In this document: positions 1 to 9,218 of the stretch, piece after piece
How positions within the stretch are numbered: position 1 is the first letter of the stretch
Layout of the letters: each line of letters starts with the position of its first letter
NCBI GenBank assembly: GCA_038230275.1
Contig: JBBRNO010000050.1
Location: 1-38,811, forward strand
Direction: 5' to 3'
From: JANXXV01 sp038230275
Lineage (GTDB): Bacteria > Acidobacteriota > Terriglobia > Bryobacterales > Bryobacteraceae
Length of the DNA stretch: 38,811 bases
Translations under genes and position numbers: made by a program
Notes under the pieces: generated by a model
What the model was told of the DNA's origin: nothing
The model's database searches: none
What the model saw: the letters and a program-made list of their open reading frames with translations, nothing else

Positions 1-2280
1 CGGCTGCGCGATGAAGCCGGTGGCCAGCGTCAGCGGCACCGTCGTGCTGGTGGTCACCGTGGAGGATTGCGCAAACGGCGGCTGCGAAGCCAGGCGCGCG
101 GGAAATTGATTGAAGATGGAACCGTTGTAGTAGATGCCATATCCGGAACGAATGAGAAGATCTTTCTTAGGCCACGGCTTCCAGGCAAGACCAATGCGCG
201 GCGATACGTTGTTCTTATCCGGATTCACCAGTCCGGCCGGGAACTTGCCGCTGAACCTCCCTACTTCGCCTGGTTTTACTGCCTGAACGGCCGTGAAGTC
301 GGGCGCGATATCCAGATTCGCGATGCGGTTGTATTTCTCGGTTAACGGCGCGAAGTATTCATAGCGAACACCGAGGTTAAGACTCAAGTTCGCTCGAACC
401 TTAAAATCATCCACGAAGTAAGCGTTATAAACGTTGCCGCGGTAGTAATTGCTGGTGCTGCCATAGCGGATGGAACTCGATTGCGGCGCGCCCAGAAGAA
501 AGTCCGCGAAATCGAACCCGGTATTTGCCAGCGGTTGCCCGCCGGCATCGAATGCACTGGTGAGAAGGCCGCTGAAGGTGAAGCTGCCCCGGCCATTGGA
601 ATCGGTAAGGGTATTCAATTGCACCCTACGGAATTCTCCGCCGAACGTGAAGGTTTCCCTTCCCTTCACAATCGTGAATCCATCGGTGATGGATGACGTT
701 TGATTCCGCACCAGGATCGGACTGGCATCTGACAGACTGCCAAAATTTGTGAAGCTCAAGTTTGGCGGTCCATAATTTATCGGATCACTGGATGTTCCCT
801 GAATGCCCAGCGATGCCGCCACATTCGACCCGTATGCGAATGCCGGCACAGTTTCATTGGTGCTGCGCGTAAAAGTCCAGCGCACATTGTTGATCAAGCG
901 GTTAGTGAAGTTGTGTGTCCAGCCGATGCTTCCGCTAACGCCGTCGCCATCCTGCGCATCGCGAAATCCGAAAAGCTGCGCACCGGTCCCGTTGCGAAAC
1001 TGGAATGAGAATGCCACATCGATGCGGTCTTTCCTGCTGACCGATTGATTCACGCGCAAGCTCAAGTTCTGGCTGTTTTGCGGTACCGAAGTGACGTAGC
1101 GGTAATTTTGAATTCCCGCCCCCTGATTCGGTGACGGAACGTAAGTGAGAAGACCTTTCGCAATGGAGCTGATCCGGTCCGCCGGAATGCGGTTGCCTGG
1201 AAAAGGCGCATTGGTGGCTGGATCATAAACCACGACAGGTCCGTTCACATGCGATTGCGAGAAATCGCCAAGCCTTTCCAGAGCCGTTGGCACGGTGGAT
1301 AGCGAATCGAACGGATTTGAACTCGTCGACCCGGAATAGTTCAGGAAAAAGAACGTCTTCTCCGCTTTGATCAAATGCGGGATAACCAACGGCCCGCCCA
1401 CGGAGACGCCGTAGCGGCTTTGCGAATAGGAAGCCTTGTCTGCTTTCACGCCGGTGAGGGAATAGGGCCTGGCATCGAAGGCGGAATCATGCAGTGAGTA
1501 GGTGACCATGCCGCGGATCGTATTGCGGCCGCGGTTAGTGCGATTGCCGAAATTGCCGTTCCGTGCGATTTGGCCCGGACCTCCGGGGCCCCCACGTCCG
1601 CCTGGGCCGCCGCGTCCACCCCCGCCAAATCCGCCGCCAGGTCCTCCACGTCCACCACCGCCGCCAAACCCGCCACCGCCTTGCACAGCGCCGCTGCCGA
1701 AGCCGGGCAACGACGTGCCGTCAGCGGCGCCCAGACTCCCCTCCCCTCCGCGCAACTGGTCCATTCTGGCGCGCGCGAAAACATCCTCCTGCGGAATCTC
1801 CTGCACGCCGCGGCTAACGCTTCCCGAAACCAGAAAGGAATCCCCACTGTCAGGCGCGGCTGCCGCCGCATTCTCCGCCGTGGGCGCCACCAGCGTGGCC
1901 AACTCCGCGATGTTTGCACTCTGATTCAAGCTGAGATTCTGAAATCCACCGCGGCCACCGCCCGGTCCGCGCTGGGCAGGACGGGGACGCAGCTCCAGCG
2001 TCCAATCTTTGGTCAGCGGATCGGCTGCTACCGTAGCGGTGCCTTTTTGCGAAACGAAGCCAAACATCTGGACTTCAATCTGCCACTCCCCAGGCGGCAA
2101 ATCTGCGAACTGGAACCGGCCCGCCTCGTCGGAAAGCGCGGTCAACACTTTGCCACTCTGCGACGCGGTAACCGATGCGCCAGGGATGGGCTGGTTCGCC
2201 GACCGCACCAGGCCGGAGTAAGGTGCCGCGGACAATAGACCGCCGGACATTAGAAGGAATAGAGCAACGCGACGCGGCAT
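1..2280 (-). CDS. Oar-like TonB-dependent outer-membrane receptor, C-terminus cut off by window start
   Basis: The minus frame is open for exactly 760 codons from the ATG at 2280 to the first base of the window, so the 3' end is missing. The N-terminus (MPRRVALFLLMSGGLLSAAP) is a signal peptide. A carboxypeptidase-regulatory-like beta-sandwich follows at about residues 20-95 (key stretches GASVTASQSG, DEAGRFQFADLPPGEW). Next comes a low-complexity Gly/Arg tract at about residues 190-240. After that come repeated amphipathic beta-strand segments typical of a 22-strand barrel (e.g. SLNLGVRYEYFAPLTEKYN). Members of this family are large acidobacterial receptors thought to import oligosaccharides or peptides; the substrate cannot be read from sequence. 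It is divergent from malate synthase with an 81 bp gap. I see no clear TonB box. The family is secure; the Gly-rich insert is unusual. Confidence 0.88.
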   Translation of the reverse strand, partial: MPRRVALFLLMSGGLLSAAPYSGLVRSANQPIPGASVTASQSGKVLTALSDEAGRFQFADLPPGEWQIEVQMFGFVSQKGTATVAADPLTKDWTLELRPRPAQRGPGGGRGGFQNLSLNQSANIAELATLVAPTAENAAAAAPDSGDSFLVSGSVSRGVQEIPQEDVFARARMDQLRGGEGSLGAADGTSLPGFGSGAVQGGGGFGGGGGRGGPGGGFGGGGRGGPGGRGGPGGPGQIARNGNFGNRTNRGRNTIRGMVTYSLHDSAFDARPYSLTGVKADKASYSQSRYGVSVGGPLVIPHLIKAEKTFFFLNYSGSTSSNPFDSLSTVPTALERLGDFSQSHVNGPVVVYDPATNAPFPGNRIPADRISSIAKGLLTYVPSPNQGAGIQNYRYVTSVPQNSQNLSLRVNQSVSRKDRIDVAFSFQFRNGTGAQLFGFRDAQDGDGVSGSIGWTHNFTNRLINNVRWTFTRSTNETVPAFAYGSNVAASLGIQGTSSDPINYGPPNLSFTNFGSLSDASPILVRNQTSSITDGFTIVKGRETFTFGGEFRRVQLNTLTDSNGRGSFTFSGLLTSAFDAGGQPLANTGFDFADFLLGAPQSSSIRYGSTSNYYRGNVYNAYFVDDFKVRANLSLNLGVRYEYFAPLTEKYNRIANLDIAPDFTAVQAVKPGEVGRFSGKFPAGLVNPDKNNVSPRIGLAWKPWPKKDLLIRSGYGIYYNGSIFNQFPARLASQPPFAQSSTVTTSTTVPLTLATGFIAQP

Positions 2281-2361
2281 GATAGAGTTCAACAAAGTGA
2301 CGGTCCTGCCAGGCCTCAATGTTACTGAGACCTCTCGATTGCATAAAATACAAAAGACACA

Positions 2362-3927
2362 ATGATCACAAATGTAGAAGGCCTGACCATCACGCCCGGC
2401 GTGACCGGCGAGTACTTGCGGATCTTAACACCCGAGGCGCTCAGATTCCTCACCAAACTCTCAAGAAACTTCGAGGCGAGGCGGCTTGGCCTCCTGGAGC
2501 GGCGCATTGCCCGCCAAAAGGAGATCGATCACGGCGCTTTGCCTGACTTCCTTGCGGAGACGGCTCATATCCGCGATTCCGATTGGAAAGTAGCTCCCAT
2601 TCCAAACGATCTGCTGGACCGCCGCGCCGAAATCACCGGACCGGTGGACCGCAAGATGATGATCAACGCCCTGAATTGCGGTGCCAACGTATTCATGGCC
2701 GACCTGGAAGACGCCAACTCCCCGGGTTGGGATAACAATATTCAAGGCCAAATCAACTTACAGGACGCGGTAAACGGCACCATCACCTTCGTCAATCCCG
2801 ACGGCAAGAACTATAAGTTGGCGGAGAAGGTAGCAACGCTGCTGGTGCGGCCTCGTGGTTGGCATCTGGTGGAGAAGCATGTGTTGGTGGATGGCAACCC
2901 GATCTCAGGTTCTCTCTTCGATTTCGGCCTGTACTTCTTTCACAACGCCAAAGCGCTGCTGGCGAAGGGATCGGGCCCCTACTTCTATCTGCCCAAACTG
3001 GAGAGTCACCTGGAAGCCCGATTGTGGAACGATGTTTTTCACTTCGCACAGCAGGAACTTGGCGTGCCGCAGGGCTCGGTTCGCGCCACCGTGCTGATTG
3101 AAACAATTCTGGCCGCTTTTGAAATGGATGAGATTCTCTATGAATTGCGCGACCATTCAGCGGGGTTGAATTGCGGCCGTTGGGATTATATTTTCAGCTT
3201 CATCAAGAAGTTCAGCAGCCGGCCCGATTTCGTGCTGCCGAACCGCGCACTGGTTTCCATGGACCGGCACTTTCTGGATTCTTATGTTAGGTTGCTTATC
3301 AAGACCTGCCACCGCCGCGAAATTCATGCAATGGGCGGAATGGCCGCACAGATCCCAATTAAAGGCGATCCGGAAGCAAACGACAAGGCCTTTGAAAAGG
3401 TTCGCCTCGATAAGCTGCGCGAGGTGAAGGCTGGGCACGATGGTACGTGGCTGGCGCACCCGGCCTTGGTTCCGGTGGCGAAGGAAGTGTTCGATGAATA
3501 CATGAAGGGACCGAATCAGATCGACAACAAACGGCTGGATGTTCATGTCACCGCCGCCGATCTGCTGCAGGTGCCGGAAGGGGAGATCACCGAGCAGGGG
3601 CTACGTCTGAATATCGACGTGGGGATTCAATATATGGCCGCCTGGCTGAAAGGCAACGGTGCGGTGCCAATTTACAACTTGATGGAAGATGCAGCCACGG
3701 CGGAGATTTCCCGCTCGCAGGTGTGGCAGTGGGTAAAGCACGGCGCGAAGCTGAGTGACGGTCGGACCGTGACCGCGGATCTGGTGCGAGATCTGATTGC
3801 TCTTGAAACGGAAAAGCTGCGAGACAAGCCAGGAGTTGCGCTTGCTTCGCAGCTTTTTGAATCCATGATCACCAAGCCGGAGTTCACGGAATTTCTAACG
3901 TTAGTCGGCTACCAGCACATTGCGTAA
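2362..3927 (+). CDS. aceB: Malate synthase A (glyoxylate bypass)
   Basis: Cytoplasmic enzyme that condenses glyoxylate with acetyl-CoA to give malate, the second step of the glyoxylate shunt. The 521-residue length is normal for the A-type enzyme. The family signature is present at about residues 263-278 (RDHSAGLNCGRWDYIF). The active-site stretch MEDAATAEISR contains the probable general base Asp443. The LVRPRGWHLVEKH segment near residue 165 carries the conserved substrate-binding arginine. No isocitrate lyase lies in the window, so the shunt partner must be elsewhere. No strong ribosome-binding site is visible before the ATG at 2362. The gene stands alone between two receptors, divergent from one and convergent with the other. 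Identification is very firm. Confidence 0.97.
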   Translation: MITNVEGLTITPGVTGEYLRILTPEALRFLTKLSRNFEARRLGLLERRIARQKEIDHGALPDFLAETAHIRDSDWKVAPIPNDLLDRRAEITGPVDRKMMINALNCGANVFMADLEDANSPGWDNNIQGQINLQDAVNGTITFVNPDGKNYKLAEKVATLLVRPRGWHLVEKHVLVDGNPISGSLFDFGLYFFHNAKALLAKGSGPYFYLPKLESHLEARLWNDVFHFAQQELGVPQGSVRATVLIETILAAFEMDEILYELRDHSAGLNCGRWDYIFSFIKKFSSRPDFVLPNRALVSMDRHFLDSYVRLLIKTCHRREIHAMGGMAAQIPIKGDPEANDKAFEKVRLDKLREVKAGHDGTWLAHPALVPVAKEVFDEYMKGPNQIDNKRLDVHVTAADLLQVPEGEITEQGLRLNIDVGIQYMAAWLKGNGAVPIYNLMEDAATAEISRSQVWQWVKHGAKLSDGRTVTADLVRDLIALETEKLRDKPGVALASQLFESMITKPEFTEFLTLVGYQHIA

Positions 3928-3942
3928 TGCCTGATTTGTCCA

Positions 3943-3979
3943 CCGCTCCCTTACGGTCGCGGCTCGGAAGCCGCGACGC
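3943..3979. repeat. REP-like palindrome between convergent genes
   Basis: A perfect 9 bp stem with a 4 nt loop sits at 3956-3964 and 3969-3977 (GTCGCGGCT / AGCCGCGAC). It lies in the 66 bp between the convergent stops of malate synthase and the receptor. There is no T-tract, so it is not a classical intrinsic terminator, although it could still act as a bidirectional transcript end. Bases 3943-3967 match, in 24 of 25 positions, the reverse complement of the central arm of the MITE-like element at 17376-17527. The match suggests a dispersed genomic repeat. Confidence 0.75.
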
Positions 3980-3993
3980 TAAGAAAGCAACCG

Positions 3994-6900
3994 TTAGAAA
4001 GAGAATCGCAGCTGCAGGTCGATTCGGCGGTTGTTGGCAGAACCGCCACCGCCGCCGCCGGGCCCGCCGAATCCACCGCCGGCAATCGAATTCGATGTTC
4101 CAAACCGCGAAGAACTGAGGTCTCCAATCGGTGCGCCTGGGTTCACGTGGTTGAATAGATTGCGCGCCGAGACCGAGAGAGTAACGGTATATTTCTTTCC
4201 GCTGTTGCCGCCGTCGAACCCGCCTCTGCCACCGCCTCCACCACCCATTCGCATTCCGCCCCCACCACCTGGGGGACCGTGCCCGCCACCGCCACCTCCA
4301 TGCATTCCTCCACCGCCACCAGGTCCGCCGTCACCGCCGCCCACGGCTGCGGCACTGGTGTTCTTTTCGCCGAATCCCCATGTCCGGCCGACACGCAAGT
4401 TCACCGTGAACTGCCCCGGACCATTACCGTAATTTCGCGGGATGATCGCCGCCCCAGCCGCGGGATTCGTATCAAAGACCCCAAAAGCAGTCGTAATGGG
4501 ATGCAGCGTAGAGGCCGTTGCAAAAGCCGGCCTATCAGTGTATTGGAGGTCGCCGTTAAGATCCTGTCCAGTCGTAATGTTGAATGGAGATCCGGAGCTG
4601 GCAATCACGAACGGGCTGAATCGAAGCTGGAAAGGAGCCACCAGCGACCCTCCCAGAACAAACCGATTCCGCACATCAATGGAAGACCGCCCATATTCAG
4701 AATTCGTGTCGTACTGATTGGCTGGAAACGATCCCGCTCCGTCGGTATCGCTCTTAGCGCTATTACGCACGTAGAACGTGAAGATGGAGATCTTCGGATT
4801 GATACGGCTATTGAGATTCACGATCATCTGGTTCTGATTCATCCTGCCGCTGCTCTCATATTCGTAAGTGCTGGTGAGCGTGTTGAGGACCCCAGGCTGT
4901 GGCCTCAGAACCAGGGAGCCTGGCAAGGGGGCAGTGATATTTCGCGATCGAAGTACATGCAAGGCGTGCGAACGCGTATAAGTCACTGCTACCGTGGTAT
5001 TCCTGGGCAACTGACGCTCTACTCCAATCGCGGTCTGCATAATGTACGGAGCCCGCAAATCGTTTTCGAACTTCCGGATGGTCTGTCCAACTTGCTGATC
5101 GCCAAGTGATTTTGGAGTTGGGATGCTCGGGAAGAAATCGGGATTGAATACTGTATATTGCTGCTGCAGCTTCCCGTCCTGCCGCTTCGTATTCAGCGTC
5201 AGGCTTTCAGAGATGCGATCGTAGAACATTCCGAAGCCCCCGCGAATTACGGTCTTACCAGCTTTGCCGCCTTTCGAGCCCGGCGCATAAGCAAATCCCA
5301 GCCGAGGGGCGATGTCAGACCAATCGTGAATGTTCGTCTGCGTTTCATAGCGCAAGCCGAGGCTGAGCGTGAAGTTGGGCTTCCAACGCCAATCGTCCTG
5401 CACGAAGACGCCAAGATCCACTTGATCCACGTCCGCAATCGGGTTGCCGCCGGAGATGGAGAACTGTGTCGCTCCAAAGCCGTAAATGCGCCGGATATCC
5501 GCCGTGCTTAGTCCCTGTTTCATCAGCAGCAGAGTTTGCCGGTAGTTATCGATCGACTGAATGAGCCCGGTGCCGATAATCTGGTTGTTCGCATCCAGTA
5601 TGGCGCCGTTCTGAACGCCGCCGAAGGTGTAAGTGCCTCCAAAATTCTGCGGAGAGTTAGTGTCGTTGGTAACCGTCCGCACCCTGCCGCCAAACTTGAA
5701 AGCGTGAGTTCCGTGGTTTATCGACACGATATCGGTGACTTCGAAATGATTTGAGCCGCTGAACGATTTGCCGATTTGCGCGCCGCCCCCGTTGAAGGCG
5801 CCCCCTACATTGATACTTGGATCCGAGCTGAGGGCCGTTTGGTAATTGGCGATGTGTAGATATTGAAACCGGACCTCGTTGATCGACTTGGCATTTAAAA
5901 CCGCCGTTTCCGTGATCTGAACCGTGTGTTCCCTCATGCTGGTAACGACTCCGCGGGAAGCCAGAGTCAGATCGCTGACGCCCGAAGACTGATTGGACGA
6001 ATCCAGAAAACCGTAGCGTCCGACAATCGTGTTGTTCGCATTGATCGCGTAGTCGATTCTGGGATTGACGTTTAGACGCCGGTGCGGGGTTAGCACCGCT
6101 TGGCGCAAGTTTGTGCTCTTCAGATTGCTATCCAGAATAGTCGCGTTGATTGCCGAATTGTCGTCAATCTCACGGCGCTCGACATCCAGAAAGAGCGAAC
6201 TCTTCTTGCTCAACGGCCCGCCGAAATTCCCGCCATACTGACGCTGCTGAAACGATGGCTTGTTGTCGACAAATGGATTGCGGGAGTTCCAAATACCATC
6301 GCTGAATCCGAACGACGCCGAGCCGTGGAACTTGTCCGTGCCAGGTTTGGTGAAGATCTCGATACGGCCAAAGCCCAACCGGTCGTACTCCGCTGAGAAC
6401 GGATTCGAATTGATGCGGATCTCGCGAATCGACGACTTCGGCGGAAGCTGCGCCCCGGAAAAACCGTCGATGAAAATCTGCCCGCCGTTGGGCCCGGCCG
6501 ACGGACCAGCCAGTGCCTGCAGATCCGCCGCCAGATCGTCTGGATCGTCCGACAACGCTTCCAGGTCTTCTCCGCGCAGCACCAGGGCACCGGCATTGGC
6601 GCTTGGATCCGTGGAAACCGCGTTAACCTGCTCGCCCTTCACCGTTACCTCCTGCTTGGCCAGCGCCACCTTGAGCGGTGCGTCAAGCGTGACCGGTCTG
6701 CCGGCGGAAATTTCGACTCCCCGCTTTTCAAATGGCGCGAAACCGGTGGTGGTGATGCGAATCGTATAGATGCCCGGTGCAAGCCCATTGATGGTGAAAG
6801 CGCCGTTCTCATTCGTTCCGGCAGTTTTCGGGATGCCGCGCGCGTTCACAGCCGAAACCGTGGCCCCGGGAATAATGGCTCCGGTGTCATCGGTGACAGT

Positions 6901-7002
6901 GCCCTGAACGGTGCCCACGTTTTGCGCGAATGCCACGCTGGCCAACAGCAGCAGGCACAACATCGATAGCATTCTAAAGTGAAGCTTGCACAAAACAATC
7001 AT
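3994..7002 (-). CDS. Oar-like TonB-dependent outer-membrane receptor with Gly/Met/His-rich insert
   Basis: An intact receptor of about 1002 residues. The ATG at 7002 is preferred because AGGA lies about 8 nt upstream. The upstream in-frame TTG at 7020 has no such site and would push the hydrophobic signal segment (MLSMLCLLLLASVAFAQ) further in. A carboxypeptidase-regulatory domain follows (GTVQGTVTDDTGAIIPGATV), then a plug-like region (GGQIFIDGFSGAQLPPKSSI) and a long beta-barrel. The protein ends in the aromatic outer-membrane signature LQLRFSF. Two Gly-rich tracts interrupt the last barrel strands: about 4206-4340, rich in Met, His and Arg, and about 4040-4086. The gene lies 33 bp downstream of a DUF5666-like gene on the same strand, probably in one transcript. 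The transported substrate is unknown. Confidence 0.92.
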   Translation of the reverse strand: MIVLCKLHFRMLSMLCLLLLASVAFAQNVGTVQGTVTDDTGAIIPGATVSAVNARGIPKTAGTNENGAFTINGLAPGIYTIRITTTGFAPFEKRGVEISAGRPVTLDAPLKVALAKQEVTVKGEQVNAVSTDPSANAGALVLRGEDLEALSDDPDDLAADLQALAGPSAGPNGGQIFIDGFSGAQLPPKSSIREIRINSNPFSAEYDRLGFGRIEIFTKPGTDKFHGSASFGFSDGIWNSRNPFVDNKPSFQQRQYGGNFGGPLSKKSSLFLDVERREIDDNSAINATILDSNLKSTNLRQAVLTPHRRLNVNPRIDYAINANNTIVGRYGFLDSSNQSSGVSDLTLASRGVVTSMREHTVQITETAVLNAKSINEVRFQYLHIANYQTALSSDPSINVGGAFNGGGAQIGKSFSGSNHFEVTDIVSINHGTHAFKFGGRVRTVTNDTNSPQNFGGTYTFGGVQNGAILDANNQIIGTGLIQSIDNYRQTLLLMKQGLSTADIRRIYGFGATQFSISGGNPIADVDQVDLGVFVQDDWRWKPNFTLSLGLRYETQTNIHDWSDIAPRLGFAYAPGSKGGKAGKTVIRGGFGMFYDRISESLTLNTKRQDGKLQQQYTVFNPDFFPSIPTPKSLGDQQVGQTIRKFENDLRAPYIMQTAIGVERQLPRNTTVAVTYTRSHALHVLRSRNITAPLPGSLVLRPQPGVLNTLTSTYEYESSGRMNQNQMIVNLNSRINPKISIFTFYVRNSAKSDTDGAGSFPANQYDTNSEYGRSSIDVRNRFVLGGSLVAPFQLRFSPFVIASSGSPFNITTGQDLNGDLQYTDRPAFATASTLHPITTAFGVFDTNPAAGAAIIPRNYGNGPGQFTVNLRVGRTWGFGEKNTSAAAVGGGDGGPGGGGGMHGGGGGGHGPPGGGGGMRMGGGGGGRGGFDGGNSGKKYTVTLSVSARNLFNHVNPGAPIGDLSSSRFGTSNSIAGGGFGGPGGGGGGSANNRRIDLQLRFSF

Positions 7003-7035
7003 TCGTAAGTTCCTTTTCAAAATTTGTCATTCCCG

Positions 7036-8292
7036 CTATTGCACGATGTTGATATCGAAGTTCCAGGAAGCATTCAACTGCCGGTTTGCCTGCCCCGCGG
7101 GAGCGGTGAGCAGCGGTTCCACTCCAGCTAATAGCGTGATGGCGGTGATGCGGCCCGGATCGGGACCGGCTGAACTGGCAACGATGATGGCATCGCCCGG
7201 TTTGAGTTCAGCCAGAGTGAGTACCGGCATGCGCTCCACCATCTGGGAAAAATCGCCGCCTCGGCCGCCGCCCATCCAGCCACCCGGGCCTCCGCGACCG
7301 CCAGGTACCATCCCCATCCCTGGAGTACCGCCCGGTCCGCCGGGACCACCGCCCTCATGCGTATGCGGACGATCGCCGCCAGCCGCCGCGCCCGGTCCTG
7401 CGTGCGCTCCGTCCGGTCCACCTGGAAGATGTCCTGCTCCGGGTGCGGCGACAGTGTTACCGCCTTGCGCCATCCTGGCCAGTATGAAACCCATTTCCTG
7501 CGGCACTCGCTTCAACGTGGAATCGGCATTCACCTTCACAATTACTGGTTTCTTCGTTTGCAGATTGTTGATTTTTAACTCGCCGTTCGCAGCGTCGATC
7601 GTGGTCACCGTCCCGGCAATGTTGTGAAACGATCCGGAAACCACCATTTCCGGCTTGATCCGTGTCCCGTCCTCGTTTTTCTCTCCAAGAACGCGCATTT
7701 GATCTCCAACCTTCAGGTCGGCGAAGACACTCGGCTTGGCATCGGAGAATCGGATGGAATCCGGAGAATACCGGCGGTATTGCGCCTTTTCGGAAGCTTC
7801 CACTACCACTGCTTTCGTTTCTCCGCGGACCCGCGCGCTTACTGTCGCTTCCTTGCTATCGGCATTGACAGCTGTTATCGTTCCCGAAACACCCCGCCGC
7901 TGCCACTCTAACTTTTCAGATTCCTGTTTCTTGGCCAAGTCCGCCTTGCTCATCACCAGAACCGAAATGGCAGGGCCTGGTTTCTGCTCGTCGCCTACAC
8001 GGCTACGAGTCCGAACACGGTCCCCAACACCAACATCCTTCAATTCGATCTTAGTTACCTTCGTCACATCGGTCTCGCCTGGCGGAATTCGCTGGAAGAC
8101 GGTTTTTTGATCGAGTAATACGGTGGCTGGTGTGCCTGCGTCGGTCTTAATGGTCAACGAAGTTCCATCGGCTGCGGTTACTTCTCCAATCACGCGGACC
8201 GATTTTGCAGCGGGATCTTGCGCCACTGCAGCGCTGGCGGCCAACACCGTGGAAAGCAGCATTCGTGAAAGTCTTGTCAGCTTCGTTTGCAT
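7036..8292 (-). CDS. Exported DUF5666-like multi-domain protein with Gly/His-rich segment
   Basis: About 418 residues. The ATG at 8292 is chosen because GGAAGG ends 7 nt upstream; a GTG at 8298 is the alternative. A signal peptide ends near AASAAVAQ. Three or four related beta-rich modules of about 70-80 residues follow, with the pattern GxVTAxDGTSLTIKT ... VGDRVR. They occur around residues 35-100, 130-200 and 215-265, and the last module is split by a long insert. This resembles the DUF5666 family, which has no established activity. The insert at about 7240-7440 of the DNA is rich in Gly, Pro, His, Met and Arg. It is followed by a C-terminal module (LAELKPGDAIIVASS). The gene leads a likely two-gene operon with the receptor downstream. 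A periplasmic or surface accessory role is inferred only from that linkage. Confidence 0.8.
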   Translation of the reverse strand: MQTKLTRLSRMLLSTVLAASAAVAQDPAAKSVRVIGEVTAADGTSLTIKTDAGTPATVLLDQKTVFQRIPPGETDVTKVTKIELKDVGVGDRVRTRSRVGDEQKPGPAISVLVMSKADLAKKQESEKLEWQRRGVSGTITAVNADSKEATVSARVRGETKAVVVEASEKAQYRRYSPDSIRFSDAKPSVFADLKVGDQMRVLGEKNEDGTRIKPEMVVSGSFHNIAGTVTTIDAANGELKINNLQTKKPVIVKVNADSTLKRVPQEMGFILARMAQGGNTVAAPGAGHLPGGPDGAHAGPGAAAGGDRPHTHEGGGPGGPGGTPGMGMVPGGRGGPGGWMGGGRGGDFSQMVERMPVLTLAELKPGDAIIVASSAGPDPGRITAITLLAGVEPLLTAPAGQANRQLNASWNFDINIVQ

Positions 8293-8406
8293 ACACACAC
8301 CTTCCCTTACAATTCAAACGTGGAATACCGTGGATCTTCAGCCCTTCTCCAAGCGGTTCTGCGGCCAAACCGTAAAGGGCTATGTACTCAAGACGATCTC
8401 GACCCG

Positions 8407-8462
8407 GTAAACGTAACCGTCATTTGTAAATGTGCGTAAACATTCAGTTAAGCGTATGTAAA
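8407..8462. promoter_or_regulatory. Phased GTAAA direct repeats in a divergent intergenic region
   Basis: GTAAA-type pentamers start at 8407, 8413 (GTAAC), 8426, 8436, 8447 (GTTAA) and 8458. The last four are spaced 10, 11 and 11 bp, one DNA turn apart, all in the same orientation. Another GTAAA lies at 8372. An inverted repeat AATGT-N6-ACATT overlaps at 8429-8444. The 296 bp between the divergent starts at 8292 and 8589 hold nothing else recognisable. The arrangement fits a multi-site operator for a direct-repeat-binding regulator, but no binding protein can be named. Confidence 0.4.
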
Positions 8463-8588
8463 GAGCAAACCGGCCTGAATACGGGGTATCCTGTAGGAAA
8501 GGTTACGGAATCAGGAGAAGTTTGGGCCTGGTGAGCCTTTTCTCATTCCCGATGCGCCTTATTCTAATGGGGATGCATCAGATATAAC

Positions 8589-9218
8589 ATGAGGTTAAGG
8601 TTCTTTTATCAAACTAGAGCGTTGATTGTCGTTTGCCTGTTCACTGGCAGTTTGACTGCCGCGAGCGTCGAATTCCCTCACGCCGAGGAAATGTACAATC
8701 GTGCGCAGTATCGGGCGGTGATTGAAGAGGTGAAGCCGTTTTCGGCGCAACCCGAAGCCCTGCGGCTCACCGGAAAGAGTTTCTTTATGTTGGGCGACTT
8801 CAAGAAAGCTGCCGAGTATTTCAACAAACTGGTGCGCATCAATCCACTGAGCAGTATGGATTTTCAGTGGCTTGGGAAGGCATGGGCTCGCCGCGCCGAC
8901 ACGTCGAATCCCATCAGCGTGCCGGGTTATACGGCGCAAGCGCGAGAGTCGTTCGAGCGTGCGGTTGAGCTCGATCCGCATAGCGTTGGAGCGTTACAGG
9001 AATTGTTGGATCTCAATCTGCAAGGCCGAAAGTTGGACAAGGCACAGTCCATCGCCGATCGCATCAGCCAGATTGACAAGCTGGAAGGTGTCCGCGCACA
9101 ACAGAAGATGCTGTTGCGGCGTCAGGAACTGAGAACACCTGAGGAACAAGTCCGGATGGCCATCGAACAGATTCCCCACCAAGCCGGACGGGCGATCACG
9201 CTGGTGCGGCCGAACTAA
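8589..9218 (+). CDS. Exported TPR-repeat protein
   Basis: 209 residues with an N-terminal signal segment (ALIVVCLFTGSLTAAS). TPR-like helical pairs follow: LRLTGKSFFMLGDFKKAAEYFNKLVRINP (split across about residues 58-86) and a second unit ending ESFERAVELDPHSVGALQEL. A third helix pair is near residues 138-155. Proteins of this kind act as protein-interaction scaffolds in the envelope; no partner is indicated. The stop codon overlaps by 4 bp the stop codon of the convergent LuxR-type gene. It is divergent from the DUF5666/receptor operon, so the phased repeats could control it too. The function is otherwise unknown. Confidence 0.8.
   Translation: MRLRFFYQTRALIVVCLFTGSLTAASVEFPHAEEMYNRAQYRAVIEEVKPFSAQPEALRLTGKSFFMLGDFKKAAEYFNKLVRINPLSSMDFQWLGKAWARRADTSNPISVPGYTAQARESFERAVELDPHSVGALQELLDLNLQGRKLDKAQSIADRISQIDKLEGVRAQQKMLLRRQELRTPEEQVRMAIEQIPHQAGRAITLVRPN

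Noticed and set aside
1502..1924. Proline-rich plus-strand open frame
   Set aside because: It is the antisense shadow of the Gly-rich tract of the truncated receptor at 1-2280.
3956..3977. Classical intrinsic terminator between malate synthase and the receptor
   Set aside because: The stem is strong but neither side has a T-tract, so only a repeat is claimed.
3927..4118. Small plus-strand frame after malate synthase
   Set aside because: It covers a palindrome and the antisense of the receptor end; arginine-rich, with no family likeness.
4031..4432. Proline-rich plus-strand open frame
   Set aside because: It is the reverse of the Gly-rich tract of the receptor; the receptor has a full reading frame.
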